Source of the DNA: Symbiodinium natans
Lineage: Eukaryota > Sar > Dinophyceae > Suessiales > Symbiodiniaceae
Reading direction: 5' to 3'
DNA length: 64,000 nt
NCBI GenBank assembly: GCA_905221605.1
Contig: CAJNDS010002634.1
Span: 2,069,077-2,133,076 of the forward strand
Shown piece by piece: positions 20,145-30,055 of the stretch (position 1 is its first letter; every line of letters begins with the position of its first letter). The position numbers were made by a program, and so were the translations under genes. The notes under the pieces are model-generated. The model had not been told where the DNA came from, ran no database searches, and saw only the letters and a list, made by a program, of their open reading frames with translations.

Positions 20145-20252
20145 GTACCTCTATCCCCCTTGGGAACTTTTTTTTAAAATTCTGTCTATATGAAACCCAA
20201 GAGGACATTAAAAATATTATTATTATTTTTTACGGTTCTAAGGGGAGTATAG
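20145..20252 (+). mobile_element. introner-like element forming a 108-bp GT-AG intron
   Basis: The sequence starts GTACC|TCTATCCCCCTTGGG and ends CTAAGGGGAGTATAG|GTACC. The ends are terminal inverted repeats (CTATCCCCCTT against AAGGGGAGTATAG), and GTACC is duplicated on both sides like a target-site duplication. Using the left GTACC as donor (GT) and the element's TATAG as acceptor (AG), removal restores one codon of GTACC and a continuous frame reading EKYRVPLPDEVK. This is what an introner (a transposon that brings its own splice sites) should look like. A related copy is at 15237-15326. Confidence 0.65.
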
Positions 20253-20385
20253 GTACCGGGTGCCTCTACCTGATGAAGTCAAGCGCCACCTCCTGGCTCT
20301 CACGGCCTCGGAGAGGGCGGGCATGCTCCAAGAGTGGCGGCACTTCTTCCGGAACTACCTGACGGACTACAAGGAGCCTAAGTAG
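20253..20385 (+). CDS. terminal exon of the three-exon gene end
   Basis: Reads YRVPLPDEVKRHLLALTASE then RAGMLQEWRHFFRNYLTDYK and stops at TAG 20383. Continuous with exons at 19863 and 20095 once introns 19945-20094 and 20145-20252 are removed. Charged helical protein, no family recognised. Confidence 0.55.
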
Positions 20386-20882
20386 TAGTAGAGTAGAATG
20401 ACCTTGATCCTCTTTGGGGTCTTGTAATCTCCATATACTTCCCAAGGTTAAGCTTTAGCTTTCTAGGCTACTGGACAACTAAGGAGCCTTATGGAGCACA
20501 AGCAGCTCTGTGCGCTTTTTGGGAAGTCGAGGACCACCCATGGGTGGCCGCCCTGGACAGGAGTGGCCTGACAATGTCTTCTTTCGGGCCTGCCTTTCAG
20601 GAACTCTATTCCGTGTGATCGGGTTGAAACTAGCACCTTGGCAGGCAGTGATCTGCTCTCTCGCGCTGAAGCAAGGGCAAAAAGGTGTGCCGACGCCCCT
20701 CCATCCTCATACAGGCATTGAAGGTTGAATCCTAGCCAACCTCACGCGCGCGACGTTCGAGGAGCTCGGTCGGTTGTAAAAACACCTGGTATTTACACAC
20801 GAAACAAACAACATGAAGAACGACTAGCCACACAAAGAATGATTGCCTTCACACACGGGGTCATCCGATCAGAACTTTGCAT

Positions 20883-21071
20883 ACATATATATATATATAT
20901 GTACATAATACATACATACATACCTACATACCTACATACCTACATACCTACATACCTACATACCTACATACCTACATACCTACATACCTACATACCTACA
21001 TACCTACATACCTACATACCTACATACCTACATACCTACATACCTACATACCTACACATACATGTAAATAA

Positions 21072-21103
<32 letters not shown>

Positions 21104-21105
21104 TT
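20883..21105. repeat. (CCTACATA)n microsatellite flanked by (TA)n
   Basis: About 20 copies of an 8-base CCTACATA unit at roughly 20920-21055, with TA runs at 20886-20900 and 21072-21105. The Tyr/Thr/Pro-rich ORFs across it are artefacts. Confidence 0.95.
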
Positions 21106-21179
21106 ATATTTATATTCATGGACCATCACATCTTGGGTTTCCCGTGCCTTATCCCAAGCATAGAAATATCTATAATGAT

Positions 21180-22210
21180 AGATGCGAACCAATCCAATCA
21201 GACATTTGTTCTCACATAACGATATTTGGAATCGTTGGTTCTTTTGCTTACTTCTTATGATCCTGTTTGTGTCTTGGGGTTGCGATCGGGGTTGTCGCTT
21301 CAAGAATCCCCAGAGTAGAACACTCTTGCACGAAGCAGTTGATTCCACCCGCAAACCCTACAAACCCTAAACCCCATGCTTGATATAGCGCCGCCCCGCA
21401 CACATTGTCGGGTCGGATACCGGCGTGCTTGTAGAATCTGCTCCGAGCCTCGATCATGTCGCATGAACTTCGATCCACCCTGACAGGGGTTTAGGGGCTA
21501 GGGTGTAGGGCGTAGGGTTCAGGGTTTAGGGTGTACGGTTTAGGGTTCAGGATTTAGGGTTTAGGGTGGTGGAAGGCTCTTAAGCTTAAAAGTCTCATCT
21601 CATTCGTGGCATTGCTGAGCGCTGTTGCCTTTTGTCGGTCCCAGCTGCATAGGAACAACTTCCTCCCGCTTACCATGCAATAGGGTTTAGGATTCTTGCG
21701 GTCTGTTCAAATAGGGTTTAGGGTTTAGGGTTTAATTAGGGTTCTTGAGGCTAGGGACCTGCTGCCTGTTCATTGCGTTGGCCATTTCGGGGGATGTCTG
21801 GGAGTCTTTGCAACATGGCTTCACAGCGTGAGCGACCCCAGCCCACTCTACCCGAAACCCGTATAAATCCTACAAACCCGATAAACCCTAAACCCTAAAA
21901 CCCCGAAACCCTATAAAACCTATAAAGCCCGATCCCTAATCTTCCAAAAAGCGTGTGCGAATGGATGGTCTGGCGAACTTCCGGGCGCCGCCGCGGCCTT
22001 CGTTCTGGCAAGGCGTGTGTGGGTGAGGGGCTTTTGGGGTCGGGTGCTGGGTTTTGGGTTTTGGAGCTAAACAATAATACTTAGGGACATTTGGGGTTTA
22101 GGGTTTAGGGTTTAGGGTTTAGGGTTTAGGGTTTAGGGATCTAAACAATAAGTTTCGACATTTAGGGTTTTGGGGACTTGGCTTCGCGGCGGACCGTGAG
22201 GACCCGGGTG
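21180..22210. repeat. segmental duplication, copy 1 (with 33962-34990)
   Basis: Starts GATGCGAACCAATCCAATCA and is similar over about 1 kb to 33964-34990, with indels mostly at telomere-like arrays. Shared blocks: 21181-21480, 21570-21700 and 21950-22070. Copy 1 has TTTAGGG arrays at 21485-21570 and 22093-22138 inside it. Confidence 0.8.
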
Positions 22211-22240
22211 GGCATTTTATCATGCTTGGGTTGGTGCTTT

Positions 22241-23510
22241 AAGCAAATGGGATGGGAATTGGCGCTATAAGCAGATGGAAGGGGAGTTGCATGGTGCTAT
22301 ATGCAAATTGAATGGGACTTGCACGGTGCCATAAGCAAATGGAAGGGGTCTTGGGCGCTGCTCAAAGCAAATGGAATGGGACTTGAGCGGGGTCATGGGC
22401 GGTGCTATATAAGCACAGGGAAGGGGTCTTGGGGGCTGCTATATGCAGATGGACAGCGTTACAAGCAGCGGTCTGGTCTGGGGCGGTGCTATAAGCACAT
22501 GGAATGGTTGGGCGGTGCCTACAAGCAAATGAGAGGGGGTTTGGGTGGTGCCAAAGGCAAATGGAAAGGGCTTTTGACGGTGCTATAAGAAAGTGGAATG
22601 GGAGTTGGGCGGTGATGTGAGAAAATGGAATGGGAGTTGGGCGGTGCCATAGGCAGATGGAATGGGAGTTGGGCAGTGCTGAAAGGCAAATGGAAGGCGT
22701 CTGGGGCAGTGCTATAAGCAAATGGAATGGGGCGTGGGCGGTGCTACAAGCACAAGCAAATGAGAGGGGTCATGGGCGGTGCTTTACGCAGATGGAAGGG
22801 GTCTGGGTGGTGCTAGAAGCAAAAGGAATGTGACTTGTGCGGTGCTAGGAGCAAATGAGAAGGGTTATGGGCGGTGCTATCAGCAAATGGAAGTGGTCAG
22901 GGGCGGTGCTACGAGCAAATGGGAAGGGTCATGGGCAGCGCTATAAGCAAATGGAAGGGGTCTGGTCTGGGGCGGTGCTACAAGCAAATGAGAAGGGTCA
23001 TGGGCGGTGCTATAAGCAAATGGAAGGTGTCTGAGGCAGTGCTATAATAAGCAAATGGAATGGGACTTGGGCGCTACTACAAGCAAATGAGAAGGGTCAT
23101 GGGCGGTGCTGTATAAGCAGATGGAAGGGGTCCGGGGCGGTGCTACAAGCAAATGAGAAGGGTCATGGTCGATGCTATAAGCAAATGGAAGGGGTCTTGG
23201 GCGCTGGGACTTGGGCCGTGTTACAAGCATTTTTTTTGCAGCAGTGCTATAAGCAAAGGGAGAGGTCTTGGGGGGTGCTTTATGCAGATGGAATGGGATG
23301 TGGGAGGTGCTAAAAGCAAATGGAAGGGGTCTTGGCGGTGCACTAAGAAAATGGAAAGGGCTCTTGGGCAGAGCCAAAAGTAAATGGAAGGGGTCTTTGG
23401 GCGGTGCTAAAAGCAAATGGAATGGGCATGGAGCGGTGCTACATGCAAATAAACAGGGTCATGGGCGGTGCTACAAGCAAAATAAAAAAGGGTCATGGGC
23501 GGTTTGGATT
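22241..23510. repeat. minisatellite, about 35-bp units
   Basis: About 35 imperfect copies of a unit like GGGCGGTGCTATAAGCAAAT GGAAGGGGTCTT, alternating with AAATGAGAAGGGTCAT variants. The TATAAGCAAATGG core is kept. ORFs in it are repeat translations. Confidence 0.95.
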
Positions 23511-24240
23511 TCTTTTTGGGGTTTGGGCTCCAAAGAGCTTGCGACTATGGCAAACTCCTTACTGCGAATAATCAGTTTTCGGTAAGGGCCCAAGTTTTAG
23601 CACCCCGACAAAGCCTTCCTAAACTCTTGCTATGCACACCCCGGGTCCCCAAAACCCCTAAACCCTACAAGCCTGAACGTTCAACCCACCCCCATCTGTC
23701 GGAGGTTCTAAGGATCTAAGGGGTTGCAGCAGGAGCTCCCCGCGAAACTGCGGGAGGGCATGGATCGCCTACACGACTTGGCGGGAGCAGGGGATTTAGG
23801 GGTTTAGGGTTTAGGGTTTCGGGTTTAGGGTTTAGGGTGTAGGGTTTAGGGGATTTCACGCACAGAGGTGCGCGCGCCCATGGGCCTGAGATGTCTTTGC
23901 GCGAAAGAATACTGCTGTGTTGCAAAGCTTGATCTATTACAATTTCCCCTTTTCAAATGAGGTATAGACTATACCTGTGAAACACTGTTCTGATTTGGGA
24001 TCCTACAGGAAGCTCTGTCGTTTGGTTAGTTCATTGCGTGGGCAAAGACTTTTGTGAATGGTTCACACACCCAGTCGCAAGGTTCCATGTTTGAACCTTT
24101 CGTCGATTGAGGTTGATTTTTCATATGTTTGGAATTAGATAATTCAACCGATTCTCCCACATAATTCGCATGGTGGTGACTTTTCATTTTTGGGATACAG
24201 GGAATTCTGGATTTGGATTCGTTTGATTTCATGTCAGAAC
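23510..24240. other. no confident gene; one telomere-like array
   Basis: TTTAGGG array at 23790-23852. The rest is moderately AT-rich unique sequence with no supported frame. Confidence 0.5.
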
Positions 24241-24660
24241 TTTATTTTCGTGGATAGAATCCTTTTGTTTCGGGGTGATTGGTTTTGTTTCCGGATGATT
24301 GTTTAGGTGGTTGCTGTTGTTACGGGATGATTATTTAGGTGATCGTTTCTGTTGCTTTGGCGATTTTTTGTTTTATGTGGCGCGTTGATTGTTTAGGTGT
24401 TGTTTCTGTTGCTTCGGGGTGATTGCTCAAAATAGCGTTTCTATTGTTTCACGGTGATTGTTTGGGTGGTGTTTCCTTTCGCCTCAGGGCGATTGTTGAG
24501 GTAGAGTTTTTGCCGCGTCCGGGTGATTGTGTAGGTGGTGTGTCTGTTGTTTCGGGTGATTGTTCAGGTGTTGTTTCTGTTGCTTCGGGGTGTTTGTTAG
24601 CTTCGGGATGTGTGTTTAGGTGTTGTTGTTGTTGTTGCTGCGGGATGTTTGGAATTTAGG
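24235..24660. repeat. T/G-rich minisatellite
   Basis: Imperfect units of about 35-45 bp around GGTGATTGTTTAGGTG and GTTTCTGTTGCTTCGGG. Confidence 0.85.
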
Positions 24661-25020
24661 CCATGAATCTGGGAATGTGTAAGCCCTACACCCTCCTAGC
24701 TGCCCCTAACTGAACTCCTAAACCTTTACACGCACTAAACCGCTGAACCTTAAGCCCTTCAAAACTGGCGAAGCTCTGCCACCGCAGCTGTTCATCAAAC
24801 TACTCTCAAGGTCATTCTGGGAGTAGCAGCGTGCAGTTGTCTCCTTGTCGTCCATGTACATGAGCCACTGGACGTGATTAGCTATCTGTTTTGCCACGAA
24901 TCTGATGGAGTTTATTTTGGGGTTTGACGCCCGCGAAAGCAGCAGTCTTTTAAACGATGCTTGCATGGCATTGTCAGGTACCCGCCTCACTCGGACGGTC
25001 TTGGCCGCGGTTATCTTTGC

Positions 25021-25231
25021 AGGTGGTTCAGAATCACACAGGTTCCAGCAGAATCACAGCCTGGATGCGGTGCATAACCGGACCATCTTTCAGACGCACT
25101 TGCAAAAGAACCCTGGTCGCATTCTGGGGGAGTATCTTGCCAAAGAGGGGGCTTCAAGATTACTCGCCACAGATGCAGCTGCTGAAATGGCGGCGAGAGC
25201 CACTCGGAAAAAGACAGCTTCTTATCCATAG
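25021..25231 (+). CDS. putative terminal exon
   Basis: After TTTGCAG the frame reads GGSESHRFQQNHSLDAVHNR, THLQKNPGRILGEYLAKEGA and AAAEMAARATRKKTASYP, stop TAG 25229. Two other frames are open too, but this one is most protein-like. No family recognised. Confidence 0.4.
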
Positions 25232-25570
25232 AAGTGTTGGGATGTGTTGAGACATGAAACTGAGTGGCCTGGTAAGGACGGGAAAACTCTTTAACCTGTC
25301 AAGTCCTAAGGCCTAAATCCCTAAGCCGAAAAGGGGTTTAGGGTTTCGGCACCCTAAACCCGAAAACCATAAACCTGAAACCCTGAACCTTTCAGAGTGG
25401 CCTGAGTGTCAGCTAGACCTGCGGCAAAAAACAAAACCTTTCAGACCAGGCTGAAGTCGGCCTCTCTCGACTTGGCTACAGCCGTGTCCCAAGGGCACCA
25501 AGGGTACCAGCAGCCATGATGCGGGCGTACAACCAAGGCGTAAATCCCGGGGCCGCTGGACAGCACCTGG

Positions 25571-25876
25571 CCCTAAACCCTAAACCCTAAACCCTAAACC
25601 CTAAACCCTGAACCCTGAACCCTAAACCCTAAACCCTGAACCCTATGGTTTCCCTACTTTACGCCTGGAACCTCCAAGTGGCTATCTTTTTTTACCATAC
25701 GTCCCTTATAAACATGTGTAGGGTTTAGTCATTTTTCCAAGTTGCTTCGGGACACAGCACGGTTTTAGTATTGAGACCAGGCTCGTGGCTTTGAGCTTGC
25801 AGAAGCTGAAGGAATCGCATAGGGTTTAGGGTTTAGGGTTTAGGGTTTAGGGTTTAGGGTTTAGGGTTTTAGGGCA
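25571..25876. repeat. CCCTAAA and TTTAGGG arrays flanking 170 bp
   Basis: CCCTAAA units at 25571-25644 and TTTAGGG units at 25819-25876, convergent orientation. Confidence 0.9.
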
Positions 25877-26026
25877 CACTTGCGTCCTAGTCGGCAGCCG
25901 GTCATTTTGGCCAAGCCCTATACTTTGCTTCAGACCCTCAGTGGACTTATGCCTATAGCAATCCTTACGTCCCTGTATACATTATAACTGATAATATTAA
26001 GGGGAACTGGATTTAGGGTTGGGCTT

Positions 26027-26190
26027 GTGGGATGGACTGCCTACGTTCTGGGTTCTCTACCAAAATGCCATGGAATTCAGGGGAAGACGAAGCTGCCAGA
26101 CGTCAAAGCTATTTCTGACGAGCTCACCAACGCGATGATCAAGCGCCGACTGCAGCCGGCGCGCCGTCCTTTGAACAAAGGGTTTGGGGT
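26027..26190 (+). CDS. putative exon
   Basis: Frame with GKTKLPDVKAISDELTNAMI then KRRLQPARRPLNKG. The stretch 26070-26170 is strongly protein-like. No family recognised. Confidence 0.4.
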
Positions 26191-26254
26191 TGAGGGTTTA
26201 CGGAGAGTGCCTCAAATGACAGTGATAGTGGTCATAATCAACATAGAAGGTTGA

Positions 26255-27160
26255 TCGTTGACACGTGCGATAGATGAGAAGTATGGTCGCAACAGAAAAC
26301 AGGGTTTCCAGAATAGTTGGTACTTGCACGATCCTACAAGTTGGAGGTCCGCATCCATACCCCTGCTGACCATAGTATACTATAGCATACTGTGGTGTAC
26401 CATAGCATTTGCATCTCTGGTTTGTTTCGACATCCTGTAGATGATTGTACGTAAAAGTCTTAGTGCGCTGTAGTATAAAAGTAGAACATCGTCTACTGTA
26501 GTTTAGTACACAGTGGGACTCTACAACTAGTTTCTACTATGCTGCAGCACATCGCCACGAATATACTATTATGAGTAATAAAGGATTGAAGCTACTATGG
26601 TAGCAGCACTACCAATCCTGGCCATGATCGTTGCAACATTGAGGCGGCAAGCATTTGCAAAGCAAACCGTTGGGTATTTCTACGCTTGCTAACAGTGCAA
26701 GTAGCACTTCTTCTACCTAACATACAGCATGTTTTTCCACGTTGCATCGTGCCTGCACAGCATGCTCGGACTTTCCTCCAAGTAAAGCAAGTTCTCCTGG
26801 CACATCATCGCAAACCAATATTTCCGCGGACACACGAGACAATATGTGCCGTGGACTTAGTCCAGTTTGTGGGGGCCGCCAGCTTAGCCCTGGTCCGCAA
26901 ATCCGAAATCTCAAGCCGATCCTGTGATCCTGGCAGGCGCAGAATATCGTCAAGACGAATCAGATGGCCAATGCTGTTGAAAATCAGTTCAAGCTGCTTG
27001 CTTTTGCTTAAGACAGATTGAAGCATAAGCATCCTCATTGCAGTATAGTAGCATTGCTCTGTATGACTGCAGAGAAGAAGCAGATGGGTGGTGAAACAGG
27101 GTTCGGGAACGCTCCTAGAAATGCTCCTAGGAGTTCATTGAGTTCATTCATCCACTCCCT
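26255..27160. other. unresolved stretch
   Basis: 26360-26620 is AT-rich with short palindromic motifs (AGTATACTATAGCATACT). Over 26690-27040 both strands are open (plus 111 codons, minus 77 codons) and no frame can be preferred. Confidence 0.3.
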
Positions 27161-27164
27161 ACAC

Positions 27165-27275
27165 AGCAGCCAGGTTTCGACCGGGCCAGTACAAGCCAGA
27201 GGCCTTCCAGTTTCGTGGCCCGACGAACCCGATGAGTCGTCTCAATCAAGGTGCCTCATGGCGAAGTCTTCTTAA
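27165..27275 (+). CDS. putative terminal exon
   Basis: After CAGCCAG the frame reads VSTGPVQARGLPVSWPDEPD then ESSQSRCLMAKSS, stop TAA 27273. Confidence 0.35.
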   Translation, partial: SSQVSTGPVQARGLPVSWPDEPDESSQSRCLMAKSS

Positions 27276-27462
27276 ACCCTACACCCGAAATCCTAGACCC
27301 GAAGCCCTGCTGTAATTCGTGTTTTGCTCACCCTCCTCCACATGGATACGGGATCTGCTTCTGGGGGATATGAGCACAAAGGTGAGGGGTAAATCCAAGC
27401 ATAGTCCTGGGCGGAAGAGTTTGAACAAGTGGGCGGAGCCTGAATGAAAGTAAGCGCCTGCG

Positions 27463-27716
27463 CCCTAAACCCTAAACCCTAAACCCTAAACCCTAAACCC
27501 TAAACCCTAAACCCCAAACCCCAAACCCCAAACCCCAAACCCCAAACCCTGAACCCCAGACCCAACCAGCGCACCTCGGGGTTTCTAGTCCGCACGGGCT
27601 GCAGATAGGGAAAGCACGGGTCGACGAAAAAGACGCCATGGCGCGGCCGACCCGTAACCTTGCAACCTTGGGTTTAGGGTTTAGGGTTTAGGGTTTAGGG
27701 TTTAGGGTTTAGGGTT
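27463..27716. repeat. CCCTAAA and TTTAGGG arrays around an exon-like island
   Basis: CCCTAAA/CCCCAAA units at 27463-27549 and TTTAGGG units at 27669-27716. The island 27566-27668 has an open frame (LQIGKARVDEKDAMARPTRN) and may be an exon. Confidence 0.85.
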
Positions 27717-27811
27717 TTGAAACAGCAGCAGAAGTGAGCTTGGTTTGTCTGTGTTTGTGTGCTTGTTGCCTAGTGAAGCTTAGGTAAGGTGCTCCTGGAC
27801 TTGGGCGGTGG

Positions 27812-28108
27812 GTGTTGCAGGGGTTTAGGGGCAATATGGGTGGTCTCAGCAGAGATACCAAGGCCCCAGAGATGTTCACGTTTTTGTTGTGGGGCCGAGT
27901 TCTCCCAAGCGAGGGGGGTGGACGGGGTTGGCAAGAGAGGAGATCGTTCTTGGTCTGCTTGTTCCAAACGCTTCTCGGCCGGGGGCCGAGGCGAATTGCG
28001 CATGTGATCCCCGTAGCATCCCTATCGAAGCTTAAGACAAACGATGCCAAATACCCGTCCTCATTGAACAGGCTCCTGCCATTGGAGCTTGTGTTGAGTT
28101 CGGGGTAG
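27812..28108 (+). CDS. hypothetical exon
   Basis: 98 codons open, from GGLSRDTKAPEMFTFLLWGR to NDAKYPSSLNRLLPLELVLS, stop TAG. Opposite-strand frames are Pro-rich. No family recognised. Confidence 0.35.
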   Translation: MLQGFRGNMGGLSRDTKAPEMFTFLLWGRVLPSEGGGRGWQERRSFLVCLFQTLLGRGPRRIAHVIPVASLSKLKTNDAKYPSSLNRLLPLELVLSSG

Positions 28109-29050
28109 GGTCTATAGGGTTCTAGATCCCCAAACCCGAAACATTTCTCGGAGAATCCCGGGACAATCCCTGGCCTGCTTTCAAAATGTGCTGCAGTTGC
28201 AGTCTATGCTATCATTCCTTTGTTTTGTTTGCCGATAGCTGAGACTGCACTTCCCATCTTTGCAGTTTCCAGGAGGTCGCGCTGCCGGTGACTTCAATGG
28301 CCCCAGCATCTTTGCACGAGGTGGGGCTTTTTAATGTTTCGTTATGCTCTGGCTTTTGCAGTTGCAATACTCAGACTGTATACTTCATTGCGAAGTTACT
28401 AAAAGTACAGTGACCACTGACTTACCACCCCCGTAAACTTACTTACCACTTGCTTGAATTGCTGAATTACTTAATGCTGGACCGTCCGAAATCGCGAGCC
28501 TCAGGGAACTAATCTCATTTCAATTTCGGGAAGGGTTGTTGTGTTGAGGCTAACATAGCGAAGCTTAGCTAAGGCAACCACTGGATGGCTTCCCATGAGT
28601 ACACGCACGCCCTTGGATGGCTACTGTGTACATGTTCGTTGTTCAACATACCTGTCCCCAAATACAAGCCCTAAACCCTCAAAAGCCTGAACCCTAAAGC
28701 CCTAAACCCTAAACCCTAAACCCGAAACCCGAAACCCTGAACCCTGAACCGTGAACCCTGAACCCTGAACCCTAAAGGTAGGTTTTCGTTCAAGGATTCA
28801 CCTTTTGAGGGCCTCTTTTCCCCAAAGGTCCCATCTCTTAAAGGAAGCTGCAGCACAAACTCCGCATGGGTTTAGAGCTCCATAGGTTTTTTAGAGTTTA
28901 GGGTGCAGGGTTTAGGGTTTAGGGTTTAGGGTTTAGGGTTTAGGGTTTAGGGTTTAGGGTTCCGGGGGCCTCATGGTACATGTGTCACCGAGTCGCGATG
29001 AGGAGCTCGAGGTGGACGGAGCGGCTTTCTGAGGCCGCAGGCTCAAGTTC
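28109..29050. other. non-coding, two telomere-like arrays
   Basis: CCCTAAA/CCCTGAA units at 28674-28776 and TTTAGGG units at 28886-28970. A short open island (28975-29033; VHVSPSRDEELEVDGAAF) may be an exon end. Confidence 0.5.
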
Positions 29051-29639
29051 GCCATGCAAGTTGGCTCTGTTTCAGTGCCATACTGCTTGAGTTCCCTTGA
29101 GGGAGCTCTGTTCTATTTTTCCCCCCAACAGCTTGAGCTTTGGCGTCTTCAGCCCAATTTTAGCTTTCATACCCATAAAGGGTTCTGCAATGGGTTTTGG
29201 CGCGGGAGCAGGAATGGGTTCTGGAGGAGGGTCCGCAAGGAGTTCTGGAGCGTTCTGGAGGAAGGGTCTGGAGGGGGGTGGGTTCGGAAGTTGGGGCGGG
29301 TTTCCGGCGTTCCAGATTAAGGTCAAAAGCGCGTTCCTGAGCAGGGTTCAGAGGAACATCTTCAGGCGCAACCGGAACATCCTGACATTGCAGGAATCGG
29401 CTCCGTGATGAAGATCACTACTGAGTCACTACTGGCGCTGGCAGAGCCCAGCATACATCGCGTCCCTTCATGACCAATGTTTGCATGATGCATGCATCCA
29501 TTGGCCAGTCCACATATCTGAGGCTGCTTCCAGCATCACATTCTGCCCAACCATCTGCTGGTGACGTGCAAAGTCTCCAACTGACAGCTGAACTCCACTC
29601 GCATCAGAGACCAGGAGCCCAATACCCCCGGCCACATAT

Positions 29640-30055
29640 ATCCACATGAAGGAAAAGGGAAACAAAGCCACACAAAAGGAGACAAGGAGCCTAAGAATCC
29701 AGCGAAGGCCAGCCGCATGAACGGAGACCAGGAACCCGGCAATGGCCACCCGCATGAAGGGATACGAAGGGACAAGGCGAAGCAAGGAGACCAGGAAGCC
29801 GGCCATGGCCACCAAGAATCTGGCAATGGTCACAAAGAGGCCACCCGCGTGAAGGGAGACAAAGGGAGACAAAGAAGCGAGGGGCCCAGGAAGTGGGCAA
29901 TGGCCGCCCACATGAAAGGAGACAAAGGAAGGGAGACAAAGGAGTTAGGAACCCGGCAAAGGCCACCTGCGTGAAGGGAGACAAAGAGAGACAAAAGGAG
30001 ACAAGGAAACCAGGCACCCGGCCATGGCCGCCAGGAAACGGGCGGTGGCACGATG
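29640..30055. repeat. minisatellite rich in GGAGACAAAG and CCCGGCAA
   Basis: Units of about 30-45 bp combining AAGGGAGACAAAGG, AGGAACCCGGCAATGGCC and ACCCGCATGAAG. ORFs on either strand are repeat translations. Confidence 0.85.

Noticed and set aside
20725-21219. ORF with YIPTYLHT repeats
   Set aside because: Direct translation of the (CCTACATA)n microsatellite and TA runs.
22301-23585. ORFs with KWKGSWAVL-type repeats on both strands
   Set aside because: Translation of the 35-bp minisatellite.
25893-25912. Spliced-leader-like CATTTTGGCCAAG
   Set aside because: Needs a gap to align with the leader and has no gene start attached, so it is only mentioned as weak support.
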